From Torreya grandis (Eukaryota; Streptophyta; Pinopsida; Cupressales; Taxaceae), in assembly GCA_037957365.1 (NCBI GenBank), contig JARHVA010001189.1:124001-188000 (forward strand): 64,000 nucleotides of DNA, given 5' to 3'. Below, in pieces: positions 38,043 to 50,746 of the stretch; position 1 is the stretch's first letter; each line of letters begins with the position of its first letter. Under the pieces are notes generated by a model that worked only from the letters and a program-made list of their open reading frames with translations, had not been told where the DNA came from and searched no databases. A program made the translations under genes and the position numbers.

Positions 38043-39413
38043 TTATATATAAAGGTCATATGGTCTAATCAAAAATATTCATCTTGTAGACCAATTTCTT
38101 GACCTTATGTCTCACTGTCTTATCTAAACTAGACAAGCCATTTTGTGAGCAACATTTTCACCACATAAAATAACCTCCAAAACTTATCCAAATCATGATC
38201 ATGACATAAAATTCATAAATAATTTTTTAATTTTAGTTATTACATCAATATATCATGCATAGACCCTTAAATCTATTTCTTCATCTCTACCTAGGTTTTA
38301 CATTATATATACCATTGTTCGATCTATGATTAGCTTAATTCGATGACCAATTTAGATCACTTGAAGGCTATAAACTATCCAAAAAATATCATGGACATGT
38401 AAAATGAGTCTCTATATTGTTCTACCATCCATTTTCTCTTTTATTGACCAATTCAACTTTTGAGAGATATAGTAATATCATGATAAATAAGGTTGTACAT
38501 GTACATTTTCTCTTTCATATAACTAATCACCACCACCTAGAGGTTACTTTGGAGATTTTAATAAATGATCCAATAGCTTATCTAGGAATTTTAATCCATA
38601 TTAAGATGATTTAAATAAAATATTTCACATCAGGTCCTTATTAGGGTTTTAGGGAGATTTAACACATGTTTTGGTGTTAATGATTGATTATAAAGGACTA
38701 ACACTTGAATCCAAGACTAAGTCCTAGATATATTATCTAGGACCCTTCCCCATCTCTTCTAAATAGCTCAGAGTCCCATGCAAAGTTTACATGTACCAAT
38801 AAATGCCTAAAAGTGCTTCTCAGGGTTGGATACCTCATTATCTGATCTTGAGAAGGCCTAAAACAATGATTCATGCATTTTTCCTTCAAATATTGACCCA
38901 AAACTTTTTGATAATACCTAAAAACAACTTATATCACCTCTTTTCATGCTCTCATGTGCATAATTTCCTTTAAAGCTTGTCTTCATACCTCACTAGGCTA
39001 GGTAGGGTATAAGGGTGGTTTGGGTGTAGACTTAAACTAAAGGTACTACCCTAATAGGCTCACCATAAAACTATCATTAATGATTTTATACCTTACTCAC
39101 ATGCTCAAAAAATTCCATACAACCTTCACATGCCTATGTTCATTCATTTCATCATGTACATACCTCTTCATGTCAACATTATGCTTCCTATGCACTTGAC
39201 ATCATTGACCTGCACCTTCCATGTTAACATTAACAATGATATAAATAATTCATACATAAGGCATTAATTGTCTTAAAATTATCTCTTTCTATTTCTCTCA
39301 TGACAACACTCTTCCATGCACCTTGTCACATCAGATAATTCCAACTATCCTTAATCACTTTTGACATCAACCTTCACAAGATGCACCTTTGACATCAATG
39401 ACAATACTCAACA
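36892..39413 (-). repeat. Copia 3' LTR (candidate boundaries)
   Basis: The low-coordinate end is fixed by about 360 bp that match 45,071-45,437 (shared blocks: ACCATGAAAGTAACATAGTG, AAGAACCATTCACATGAG, CACCAACTCAACTTGGA, CACCAACTCCCTAAGTGACT). The high-coordinate end is a guess from TGTTGAGT on the minus strand just after the purine tracts; it cannot be verified because the partner LTR is interrupted. Confidence 0.6.
38009..38040. repeat. (AT)16 microsatellite
   Basis: Uninterrupted AT repeat of 16 units inside the copia 3' LTR. Confidence 0.95.
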
Positions 39414-39472
39414 ATATACTATTTTGTCATTGATGGAAACCACTTCATAAACTTCTCTAAATAAGTTATTTC

Positions 39473-39507
39473 TCCCCCATTCTAAACTTTTTCCCCCTTT
39501 GACATTA
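39473..39507 (-). other. Copia polypurine tracts
   Basis: On the minus strand AATGTCAAAGGGGGAAAAAG and then GAATGGGGGAGAAAT lie just before the proposed 3' LTR. Such tracts prime second-strand DNA. The 'TCAAAGGGGG' phrase is typical of SIRE/Maximus elements. Further G-runs at about 39,605 and 39,745 show a long purine-rich 3' region. Confidence 0.6.
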
Positions 39508-39984
39508 ATGACAAAAAGGTACCTGTAACCTATTAAATGACACCGCTTGTAAAAAACTCAACACATAGGATTATGAGTCTATGAAGCATCATATAAACAT
39601 GTTCCCCCTATATTCATGCATGCCTCAATCACCTTATCCTTAAATGACTAACATATAATTTTATATCAAACCCTTGATCACTCACTAGGCCACCACATAT
39701 GTTCTTATCTGATATGGACCTTCTTACTAAAGAATTCAGGACTCCCCCTTTGTTCTCATAGCTTGTTCTCTTCATGTGAGTCATTAGGACTCATAGACCA
39801 TTCTCAAAATGTATATAATAACCTTTTTATTGGATCACACTTGTATCAAAATTATATTTTTTCTTACTTCTCAATTTTCCTATATGCCTATCGTGACTTC
39901 ATATATCTTCTTAGAATTCATAACCTATTCTTGGATTTAATGAACTACCTTGATTAGCTCCCATTACCCTTGACTTTCTCAATG

Positions 39985-40690
39985 GATAGTAGAGGTAGGA
40001 ATTACTCATAATTATTATCTTAGATACTTAAATGTTTCCTTTATAAGTGGATTGGTTAGAATGTCTCTGATCCTTTATAAAAACATGTTCAAGTTTAACA
40101 TTTTGTTCACTTATCTGCTCTCTTAGGAAATGATACTTTATGGTAATGTGCTTAGTTCTTGAATTCATGATAGGATTATTTGAGATGCTTATATAAATTT
40201 CATTATCACAATAGATAAGACTAGGACTATCATACTTTTCCTTGTAGTCTTTTAAGGTCTATCTCATCCATAGGACTTGAGTGCAACAAAGATGTCATAA
40301 TATACTCAATCTCAACAATAAACAATGACACTGATGATTGCTTATTTCTTATTCATGACACTAGACACTCTCCTAAGAATAAATCTCCTCCACTAGTACT
40401 TTTCCTATCATCTATACTCCTTGCCTAATCTGCATCCATATAGGCTACTAAATCAAACTATTTACTCCTTGGATACCACAACCCAAAATCCATAGTCCCC
40501 ATGAGATACCTAAGTATCCTCTTGATTGATTACAAATTATTTTATTTTGGATATACTTGAAATATTATCATAAAACCTAATTATTGTATGATATCAGGTT
40601 TAGAGGTATTAGTGTACAAAAAAAAATCCAATCATTGACATGTATGATGTTTGATTAACCATTGGAGATTAATCCTCCTTGTTTAACTTA
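39985..40690 (-). pseudogene. Copia RNase H
   Basis: Follows the RT on the minus strand. Readable pieces are VVNTPMITWCKLN and SPMVNQTSYMSMIGFF (family: VxTPMxxxCKLxxxxx..VDxxxYRSMIGSLLYL), and near the end RIRDILTNPLIKETFKYLR (family: ADIFTKPL). RNase H degrades template RNA during cDNA synthesis. Frequent stops and shifts interrupt it. The pol end is at about 39,985. Confidence 0.7.
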
Positions 40691-40699
40691 CACCATGTG

Positions 40700-41520
40700 A
40701 TCATAGGTGTGTTAACTACCTTGCAATCTTCCACCTCAAATTTATTCAATATCTCTTTTATGTACTTATCTTGTGAAATAATATACCTCTTTCTAATTGA
40801 ATTACTTTTAACCCAAGGAAGAATGATAGTTCTCTTATCCTGGACATCTCAAACTCTTTCATCACATCTAAAAAGGCCTCAGTCATACTCTCACTATTTA
40901 CACAAAATATGATGTCATCCACATAGACAACCACTATCAACGGATGATCATTTTATGTCTTTAATTATAGATTATTGTTTTTAACTACTCTTTTAATCCT
41001 TTGTCTAATAGGTACTTGTCTAATCTGGCATCCCAAGCTCTAGGAGCTTCCTTTAAACCATAAAGAGACTTTTTAAATCTACATATAGAGTCCTTATTAC
41101 TTGATAATGATAAACCCTCAGGTTTCTCTATGTATACTTCATCTTACAAGTTACCATTTATAAAAGTTGATTTGACATCCATTTGATACACCTTAAACCC
41201 TTTCAAGATTGCATATTCTAGGAATAATTTTATAGCCTCTAATCTTTCTACTATAAAAAAGGTATCCTCAAAGTATACCATTTCGACTTGTGAATACCCA
41301 TTACATACCAATCTATACTTGTTCCTAGTCAGCTTTCCATTTTCATTCAACTTGTTCTTGAACACCCATTTTATGCCAATGACATTCTTGTCTTTAAGCT
41401 TAGGAACTAGTTCCCAAATTTCATTCTTTTCTATTTGGTCTAACTTCTCATTCATATCACCTATCCAAAACTCATCGTTCCTTGCTTATACAAGGTTATT
41501 AGGTTCAATATTAGACAATA
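40700..41520 (-). pseudogene. Copia reverse transcriptase (RVT_2)
   Basis: The minus strand reads MNEKLDQIEKNEIWELVP, then NVIGIKWVFKNKLNENGKL and FKVYQMDVKSTFINGNL, all classic copia RT blocks. SLYGLKEAPRAW follows, and the catalytic box YVDDIIF is intact at about 40,908-40,925. Then comes LSFFLGLKVIQL (family: LxYFLGLQIxQ). Stops occur between these segments, so the enzyme is dead although its active site survives. Confidence 0.88.
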
Positions 41521-41949
41521 GAGAAACCTTATCTTGAGGGGAATTTTAAATTTTGTCTTTTCTCAACTTCTTCTTCTTCCTCAGCTAGATATATTACTTC
41601 TTATTCATTATTGAATTCCAAATTCTCTCATTCATCCTTTGATTGATATTTTGAATTCTTAGAACCAATCTCATCAATCTTCACATTGGTGCTTTCCAAT
41701 ATATTCTACAACCTCTTATTATATCATTTATATGCAGAGATTAGTAATGAGTATCCCAAGAATATTCCTTCATCAGATCTTGAATAAAACTTACCTAAGT
41801 CTTACTCATCTCTCTTGATGAATCATTTTCTTCCAAACATTCTAAAGTGTTCCACATTATCAAGTTTGCTTTTCCATAGTTTATAAGGGGTTTTATTACA
41901 TTAATCTTTATCTACCCTTAATTCAAAATGTAGATTATAGTGCTCATTT

Positions 41950-42420
41950 CTTCTCTCCAGTATCCATTAGATATTCTTGATTCATTTATCGTAGTCCTTA
42001 CCATTGCTTAAAATGTTCTATTTTTTTCTTTCCGCTACCCCATTCTACTTCTATGTCATAGCAACTGAGAACTATTTCTTTATCCCATGAACCTCACAAA
42101 AATTATCAAATTCATTGGATAAAAAATCTCCTCCTCTATCATATCTTAGGCATTTTATTTTTACATTCATTTCATTATCAGTTAGAGAATTAAATTCCTT
42201 GAACATATCAAGAGATTTTGACTTTGATTTCAAGAATGCTACCCAAGCCATTATTGTGTAGTCATCTATGAGTAACATGAAATAGCTATCACCTTAAACG
42301 ATTTGGATTATTGTAATTCCACAAAGATTAGTGTGTATTAACTCTAAATATATTTTAGTATAATATTCCTTAGAATTTAACTTCCTTCTAGTTTTCTTGC
42401 CATGCCTTAAAAATTGTATT
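41950..42420 (-). pseudogene. Copia integrase core
   Basis: Readable minus-strand motifs are LLIDDYTIMAWVAFLKSKS, IKCLRYDRGGDFLSNEF, FCEVHGIKK and NGVAERKK. These contain the three acidic positions of the D,D,E site (DDYT, DRGG, VAER). The family normally has RSDRGGEF, so there are two substitutions nearby. Stops separate the segments. Confidence 0.82.
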
Positions 42421-42900
42421 TGTAGGTTTGGTGATTTTAGGCATATTTTTCATAGACTTATTAGAGCTTATCTTGACCAGATTATCAAAGTTTAGGTGAC
42501 CTAAAATTCTATTCCATAGCCAACATTCATCCATATTTATCATGAATCATCTCTCCTTGATTTTATTCAAGACATATAGATTATTCTCAATCCTCTTATC
42601 ATTGGAAATTAGCCTTCTTGATTTGGCTCTCCTTATATCACACCCTTTGTCATGAAAAGTTAGTGTGTGTCCTTGGTTTCACATTTGAATTAAACTAAGA
42701 AATTTATGTTTCAAGCCTTCTATATACAAAAAATTCTCTATCTTTGTCTTCCCATTATCCAAATTCAAGATACCCATGCCAATAATAGTGGTAATTGTGT
42801 TATCTTCAAATCTCATTGTCCCTACAACATTCTTTTTCAATGAAATGAACTTGCTCTTGTCCCCTGTCATGTGGATTGATCAACCACTATCTATATACCA
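42420..42900 (-). pseudogene. Copia protease and GAG-pre-integrase region
   Basis: A WYIDSG-type retropepsin start precedes MTGDKSKFISLKKNV; then comes IIGMGILNLDNGKTKIEN and LYIEGLKHKFLSLIQM (family LYVEGLKHNLLSVSQM). Further on, KGCDIR, NNLYVLN and LWNRILGHLNFDNLVKIS are the pre-integrase zinc region (family LWHRRLGHLN). The protease cuts the polyprotein. Confidence 0.78.
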
Positions 42901-42949
42901 CTTCATGTTTTCATTTTAGATGTGAAATTTAGTTTGAACTAGAATATAT

Positions 42950-45000
42950 TATTCTCCTTTAGTCTTATGCTCCTCTTTCAACTCATCTATAGGGTCTGAC
43001 TTCTTGATCCACTTCTCAATGGTATGACTATATACCTTTTTATCTTGACTAAAATTCCTCATATGCCTCATCTTGGAATCCCTTGCAATATGTCCTCTCT
43101 GATAAAAATTATAGCATAAAATTCTACTTCTACTATCAAAATGAGCATTCATCCTATTCCTCTATGAATAATTGATTTTAGCATGATGTTTACATTTCAT
43201 ATCTTTATGTCTATATTGATTAAATGAGAAATAGTAACCATTGAAAGAATTCACATACCTTGTGTGTCTGAAAGGAATTGTCTTTTGATGACTATTAAAT
43301 GATGCATCTCCACCTTTATTATCTCTTGAAGGATTTATATTCTTCTTGACTTGTTGATGGTTAATATGGATCTCTAATTTTAGAGTTTCTACATAGGTAT
43401 TCACTTTGTTAGTACCATCACTTCTTGATATTCCATTCTCCTTTAAGATCTAACTTTCCTTGTTTTCTTTTTGGTCTTCTTTGAACCCAAGACCTATCTT
43501 ATTATTTAGAGACTTCTGACTATTCAAAATATCATTGATAATTTTTGTGCTCTTTTCAAATTTCTAATATGTCTTTAATTTGATTATTTCCTGATCTAAT
43601 CTTGCCTTCAAGGACTCCATTTATATTCTAAACTTAGTGAATTCTTCCTCCTTGGTCTTAATATTTATAGTGATAATCTTAGTCTGAGTTTCTAAATTTT
43701 TAATGATCTCTTCATGTTCATTGGTGTTATTGCTTAGTCTCTCTTCAAAGAGATTGATTCATTCCTCATAACCCTTAACCAATGATCTCATTTTTTAATT
43801 CTTCCTTCTTTAGAACTTCAACTCCTCTATATCACTCACCAATTCTACCTCAAGGTTCACTTCAACCTCTTCTTCATATGATTATTCATCTTCCATAAGA
43901 ATTTTCATTTTTGAATAACCTTAATTATCTATTTCTATGGTCATGAATATAATTTCATTACTATCATGATCATGACTATCAAATATACTTGTATCACTTA
44001 TATCAGAGGAGCTACTATCTTCTTTGGTATAAAAACTTCTCTTGTTATTAAATGAACCTTTCTTTCCTTTCTACTTCTTGAAGATATTTTTTCTCTTATC
44101 AAGCTTGTATAATTTATTATCCTCACCATGATGTTTATCATTCTCTCCATCATGCTCATTTTTATCCTTGTTAGGGCACTTAGATGCAAAGTGACCAATC
44201 TTACCATAGTTAAAGCACTTAAATTGCAACTTACCCTTATACTTACCTAATCTTTTCCTTAGTTTTCTGATAAACTTTGCTTGTATCTTGTCATCATCAA
44301 TGTCTATATCAACATTATCATTTACCTTTTTACCCTATGACTTTTTATCAGCTTTGAATGTAGCTTCCTTCTTGGAAGGTCTTCCATCACTTGTTCTCAC
44401 TTCATAGGTAGTCAAGATACCATGAAGCTCATCCATCTATAGTTTAGTGAAATCTTTTATCTCCTCCATAGCAAAGACTTTTGAATCAAACTTGGATGGA
44501 AGGGATATTAATACCTTTTTTACTACTATTGATTCTTCTAACTTTCCTCCTAGACCTATGAGTACATTTACCACTTCATCTACTCTCAATAGATAAGATG
44601 TAATGTTTTCATCCTCATTCAATATTAGAATTTCAAAATACCTTTGGTGGGTTTGAAATGTTTCCAACTTGACTTTGGTATCTCCTTCATAGATGGTTTG
44701 AAACTTTTCCCAAATTTTTATGGTTGAATCATAATTCATGACCTTTACAAATTATACCTCTAAAAGACCACATAGGATGGCATTCATTGCCTTTGAGTTA
44801 TTTTCAATTGTCTTCTTGCATATTATATCATTTTGTGGTGTAGGAGGTAGACTGAATCCATCAATAAATGATTTTCATATGTCATATACCAATGACATTA
44901 GATAGGTCTTCATTAAGATGCTCTAAAATGCATAGTTAGTCTCATTAGAGAGAGGAACCTTGTTGGTTGAGAAACCTCCTTTTACTTGATGACTAGTCAT
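42950..45000 (-). pseudogene. Copia gag, SIRE/Maximus-like
   Basis: The start codon is the ATG whose first base is at 45,000, about 54 bp inside the primer-binding site and in frame with the main gag block. The UBN2-type core is at 44,739-44,437: IKIWEKFQTIYEGDTKVKL, ENITSYLLRVDEVVN and LPSKFDSKVFAMEEIKD. A zinc knuckle at 44,216-44,175 reads CFNYGKIGHFASKC, with the second cysteine changed to Tyr; a later one, CYNFYQRGHIARDSK, is more decayed. Between them lies the long acidic and coiled-coil extension (KEDSSSSD..., EVNLEVELVSDIEEL) typical of the lineage. Contains several stops. Confidence 0.85.
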
Positions 45001-45053
45001 GTTTGTGCTTCTAACATCTCATTGAATCTGCTAGGCCTACTTCAAAGGACCAA

Positions 45054-45065
45054 GATATAATACCA
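45054..45065 (-). other. Copia primer-binding site (initiator tRNA-Met type, decayed)
   Basis: Minus strand TGGTATTATATC, against the usual TGGTATCAGAGC, placed 5 bp inside the 5' LTR end. The position and TGGTAT core support it. Confidence 0.6.
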
Positions 45066-45070
45066 ATTAT

Positions 45071-45437
45071 TGGAAACACAATTACTAAGAGGGGGTGAAT
45101 TAGTGTTAAAAATACATTCTTTAAATTATACTTTGATATTCATGAACCATGAAAGTAACATAGTGATCTAGCAATGCATAAAGAACCATTCACATGAGAA
45201 TGAAATAAGAGAACACATATATGAGTGGGAAACCATCAAGGGGAAGAACACACACTATGATCTTAGTAAATGGAATAAAATACTATGAAATAAAAGACCA
45301 AATTTATTTAAGCACCAACTCAACTTGGAGCACCAACCCCAATAAAACAAAACACCCACTTGGCTAGGCTTTAGAAAAATCTACTTAAAATGAAGCACCA
45401 ACTCCCTAAGTGACTCAACACTAACTCAGCCACCTAT
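45071..45437 (-). repeat. Copia 5' LTR, 3' portion
   Basis: About 367 bp matching 36,892-37,250. The match stops where the gypsy LTR starts, so the rest of this LTR should lie beyond the right edge of the window. Confidence 0.8.
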
Positions 45438-47640
45438 TGGGACTAACATACCCCCATTTTTTTACCTCTACAAAATAGGTACCCTTATAAATGTTTTAAA
45501 ACATCTATATCCTATATTGTAATTGAAAAGGTTATTCTTTCTTAGAATTTGAAGATTGTCCACTTGAAAAGGGAATGAATACCTACATGCTTAATTATGA
45601 TTATGATTTATGTACTAACCTTACTAATAGCTATCTCTAGATGATGAAATATAGGTTCCATGGAGAAAGGAAGGGCTCCCAAGTAAAAAACTTATGTTTT
45701 AAATTAAAAAATGGTGGGAAAAACTTAACAAGAAATTGGATTTCTTTTTTTTGAAAAAACCCTAAGTCTAATTTTATATTAAGGTTTGATTATGTTTTCA
45801 ACATGCCCAAAATTTAATATAAAATCACATTTAGGAGCCTTTTATTTCTTTTCCCCCCCTTTTTTATCATCTTTCTAACCTTGTCTAATTGTTAGGTCTA
45901 TAGGACCCTTTCATTTAGGACCAAATCTTTTATTAATATTTAGCCTAGGTTCTGATCTTAAATGTCTTCATGTTTATTTAACACAAATGATGCCTTGAGA
46001 TTGAAACCTTAGACTAAAATACTACACATATTGCGCCTTAACTAAATGATTTGACTTTAACATAGATCTAATGACTCTCACTTACCCAAAGATCCAATCT
46101 AATAGTGTGAGATCACCTAGGAGGAATTATGCATCAATCCCATTTACTATGAAAATTTTCTTACAAGATTTAACCTGATAGCCTTGTTCCCATCATTTCA
46201 TTCTCATGAGGATGTCTTTGATGATAGCGAGACCGTCAAGTTGAACCTCATACAAAATCTTACCTAATTCCAAAAGGGGACCACCTTAATCTTTTGACCT
46301 TAGGTTTAGCATAGTAAAATTTAGCTTTAAGTTCATCATGTTTATTAACACTATTAACTTAAGAATAATTATTTGACTTAATCCTATATGTAACCAAATG
46401 TACTGACTTAAAATTCATGCACTTATATAGATCCAATGATTTTTGTTCACTTAGATATCTAATTTGATGGTGTGAAGACAAAGGGGATCCCTAAACTTCA
46501 AAGTGGATCAGCTTCGACCTCTTTGATCATGATCAATAGTCTTAGCTATATCATTAATCTTGATCTAATAGGTCACATCAAATCTAAAATCCTAAGAGTC
46601 CTTGAGAATCCAACACATGGTGCTTCATCATTCAACTAAAGGAGTTTTGTAGGCTTAAATTTGACAATCTCACTCCCATCATTTGACATTCATGAGGACA
46701 TCTTTGATATTGGTGAGGTCATAAAATTGAACCTCAACTAATCTTTTAGCCAAAAAGGGGGAATATTTTTTAAAACCCTTTGAAAATACCCTTAGTGTAT
46801 TAACGTAAAAAACTTAGTGTGAATAATTTTAACCTAATTTTATTTATGTTTATCAGCATAAATAAACCTTAGGAATTAATTTTAGACCTAAAGTTTTACT
46901 AAGGCCTCGAGACTAACTTAACTGTGTGCATCTTGCAGGATCTAATGGGCCACGCTTGATCTGGGGTCTTGATCTAATAGAGAAAAATGAGGGATGAATT
47001 TTCAAATGAAGATTCCAAAGCCTAATTTCTCAACAAATGGAATAATCATGCTCATTCTAACACCAAACTCCAAAGTCATATCTTGAAGAAGTAAAAATAT
47101 GCCACTTGGTGTAACCTGGTAATTTAATATTTAAACAACCAATCAAAGGAAACCTCCAAGATCTTCATCAATGGTTCATGTTCATTTAAGGGTCATGATA
47201 TAATGGAGCTAAGATAAAATATTTTATTTCAAAACCAATGGATATCTTTCAAATGAATTTTTTTGGGGATGCCACATAAAAAAGCTTAGAAAGGCCACGT
47301 AGGCACCATGTAAACACTAAATGACAAATCCAAAGATTTGGCATGCCCAAAAGATAAAATTTACACAAATTAGGCTATCCATAAGATCTAATTAATGAAT
47401 GAATTTATTAATTTTTCCAACCTTGCCATTAAATCTCTAAGAAACCTTAGCAGAAATACATAAAACCCTAATTCTTGACTGTTGAGACATAATTGCATTA
47501 AACAAGCTCAAATTTCATCCTAAGCAAATAAATTCTAGTCATACACCAAATGAAATTAAGGAATCATGGTAGCATCTAGGTAAAAATGGAAAGAAGAGGT
47601 AGATTTGTATTTTTCTATATATAATGAGGGAAGACATTTT
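45438..47640 (+). repeat. Gypsy copy A LTR (3' boundary unresolved)
   Basis: The left boundary is where the copia LTR homology stops; the LTR would start TGGGACTAACATACCCCC. From 46,430 on it is collinear with 60,680-61,890. The LTR end lies somewhere between the TATA box and the ORF1 start (47,640-47,860); because both copies continue into ORF1, comparison cannot place it. Confidence 0.6.
47616..47624 (+). promoter_or_regulatory. TATA box of gypsy copy A LTR
   Basis: TATATATAA about 250 bp before ORF1. Copy B has TTATAGACAA at the matching place (about 61,866), so the box is decayed there. Confidence 0.4.
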
Positions 47641-47869
47641 GGGGACACAGAATTAGACACTGGGGTACCCAATAATGGAATCAAGAACTACTTTGAGATC
47701 TTCTTTATTATCAAGGAAATGTATCCTCTCACATATAATTAACAAAGGATCATAGTAACTAAGAGTAAATTTGATTACTTGGTTATAATTCAGATGTTTA
47801 GTCTTCATCAAGTAGTTACAAAACTAGAGGTACTCCATTGCATAGATATCTTTGCACCTATGTTGTCAA

Positions 47870-50746
47870 TTATAGAATTGATGGTGATTTGATAGTTAGG
47901 GAAGGTGTGTTAAAATGGATAGCATACATTTCCCTTATATCTTTAAAGGTATATTATAAACTCCCTAGGAATCATAGACCTCCCCACCATCAAGGAGTGG
48001 ACAACCAAGCATAATTTGGACACTATCATAAGACCCTGGTTAAACTAGGGAACTCACATATCTAGGAACCATGATGGGAAGATCCTTATCATGAAATTTA
48101 AGGAAGGCATTAAGATCATTGTGACCCTTTTTAATAGATATTTATGGGTAGCCACCATAACCTATGTCAACCACAAATGTGTTTCTTACATATATTTCAT
48201 GGTGGAAGAGAAGCTAACTCCACCTATTGGATAACTAATTAGCATCCACTTGGGAAGACAATTCTATGGCATAAAAAGGAAGACAATACAATAATTCACC
48301 ATGATGTCCTATCTTTTGGACTTATCGATGGCCTCCACACATATTTCTGATATCAATAATTGGTCCTCTCATAGTAATATTACCATATCCCATCATTATT
48401 CAAAATTACATATCTTTAAATACAGGAGTCACATGTAATTCATTTATGATTACATATATGCTACTTTGGTTAAGACTATCATAGGGAAACCCATGTGTAG
48501 ATTTCACCCCCTTATCAAGAAATATATGGAGCCCATGGGTGACATATGGTATTACCTAGATTAAACCATCATTAGGATGGAAGGAGTCATGACTCAACCA
48601 TATAGATTGTTAGTCCATGTCCCTATCATATTAGCTAAATAGGAAATTTGTTCCCAACTCCTCCAAGGGATTTAAAATGTATGCAAAGATAAGAGGAAAT
48701 ACATTTTGCATCCTTTCCCATTTTTGATTGGAAAAACCATGATCAATGGCTAGAAATAGTTGGATGTTATGTCCAGACATAGAGACGCCTTCTATTTTTA
48801 AAAGGATGACCTCAAAGAATGGGACTCAAATAACAAAGTTATCCTCCATCTAAAATCCAAGAACCTGACCAAAGTGGCCTATGAGTATAGGGTTAGCCCA
48901 TATGACCATCTCTACACCAAGGCTACAAACTTTGAGGAAGTACTAGCCAGGCGTAGGCAATATGGCTTTAAACTTTAGCATAGATTGGAAAGAGAGGAGA
49001 ATCCAAATGGAAAAATCTAGCAGATGAACCCATTTTAATATCATATATTACCTTCCACCTCAATTACACCTCTAAGACTACCACAATAGCAAGTGCTCAA
49101 AATTCAAGGACCTAGTGAGAGGAAATTAGAAGAAAGGCCAGGAGAAGGTCCTTCATCATTAGTTCCACCTCAAAGACCACCTTATCCATTAGAGCACATT
49201 GATATGGTTGCCATAGAACCATATGAAATAGTTGAATGATTCTTAAAAGATCTTGCAAAGACCTATGGATTAGATCAAAAATATGAGGGAATTAAGGAAG
49301 CCACAACTAAGTTGGCATAAGCTAAAGAACCCATGGTAGGTGAGATGGAAAAGGGAAAGGAACTAACTTTGGATTTAGTACCTATCTCATAAAATAAAAG
49401 GGAAGAAGAGATGGCCCTTGTTCCTAGGTCATCCAAAAGGCCAAAAGTGACATGAACCCATCCTACTAGTGAGGTTAACTTGTTTAGTGATGATTTATCC
49501 ATACATAGACCTATCATCCCTAACTAGTTCATATATGAAAAGCTCCAAAATATTCCATCTTGGTCACATTCATTGGAACTTACCAGCACTACAAGTATTG
49601 ATACCCACGATGATATCAAACCCTAGATTAGAGAGCTCATGAAGGAGCAAGAAGAAAGGAATATTATTGAGGCAAATAAAGAAAGTGGAAAAATAAGGAA
49701 GGATCCTAGAGCATCAATTGGTACTGGGATTGAGATCCTATATGTACCCAAATTATCTAAACCAATAGCTACTATGTAATACCATCCAAGCATACATGGA
49801 TTGGAGAAGGTAACAACAAAGAAGGCCACTATAGGTACTCAGGAGTTCACCTTCCAAAGAGTGGAGCCTTTTTTGGGTCTAACTCCTATGTAAGGGTAAA
49901 TAGTATGGGAGCACCCCATCCATCAAGAGGACATAACAATTTTGGTTGAGGCCCAATCAATAATTACCTTAGTTGGGGTCAAGGGAATGAAACAAAGAAT
50001 CATCAACCTAGAAAAGGAGAAGTAGGACTTAGAAGTACAAGCTATATTTTTAGTCCCTAAGGACATATTGAAGATTATATATAAGTCTCTTCTTAGCATA
50101 TTTGAATGATTGAAGACCATGAAGCTCAGATTAAGTGCCTTGACCTATCAAGCTAAGATGGCATAGGCATTAATCATTCAATGACATGAATCCAAAGACT
50201 AGATAGTTGAATTGATCAATGTGCATAATACAAAAGAGTCCAAGACATCAAAATAATTAAACTAAGACATTTAAACATCCTCTTAGGAGTCATAGTGGAT
50301 GAAATATAGGACCTAAGAACTCAGTATAATAGTGTTAAAATTTTCATGAAAGAGGACAAGGACTTGATAAATAGAATGAGAAGCTCTTGGAGACCTTATT
50401 GGCAAACCTCTCTCAACCCACTACCATGGACTTAATAGATCATGAAGAATTCAAGCAAAGGGTTAATGTCTTCATCTAGAACATGAAATAGAACCAAGGC
50501 CAGTCTATTAAGGACAATTAGAAGGTCCTTGACATCATCCTTACCTCAAGAAGGCACATTTTAGAGGCACAATGTATCCAGGAACTCATGGCCAAAGGTG
50601 ACAAAGAATTCAATACATTGGCATTTTAAGAAGAGGATTGTTTGATGAAACTTGCAATAGATTTTGAGCTGATTAAGGAACAACACACTAGGGTGAAGGA
50701 CATCCTCAAGCAAAGATAACCAAGAGGACCCACCAATGTAATATGA
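47870..50746 (+). pseudogene. Gypsy extra ORF1 (copy A), unknown function
   Basis: About 955 codons long, ending with the stop at 50,744-50,746. Frames carry stops, mostly former Gln or Trp codons. Readable features in order: an N-terminal globular-looking region (VEEKLTPPIG, IHLGRQFYGIKRKTIQ, YLLDLSMASTHISDINN), a basic middle (LPLRLPQ-like, Pro-rich at about 49,080-49,200), a low-complexity acidic part (AKEPMVGEMEKGKEL, SSKRPKVT*THPTSEVNLF), and a C-terminal coiled coil (EFKQRVNVF, LEAQCIQELMAKGDKEF, EQHTRVKDILKQR). It lies upstream of gag and is separated from it, as ORF1 does in Ogre elements. I recognise no enzyme motif. Copy B confirms that it is a real coding region, because substitutions preserve many residues. 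Confidence 0.6.

Larger units (their letters stand above)
36892..45437 (-). mobile_element. Ty1/copia element, SIRE/Maximus-like, minus strand, nested
   Basis: Order on the minus strand is 5' LTR (45,437 to 45,071, only its 3' part), primer-binding site (45,065 to 45,054), gag (45,000 to about 42,950), protease, integrase, RT, RNase H (to about 39,985), purine-rich 3' region and 3' LTR (39,413 to 36,892). The long Ser/Asp/Glu-rich gag extension, with SFYTKEDSSSSD, and the AATGTCAAAGGGGG purine region are typical of the SIRE/Maximus lineage. Domain order protease-integrase-RT-RNase H is the copia order. Its 5' LTR was split by the gypsy element at 45,438. Many stops make it inactive. Confidence 0.88.
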
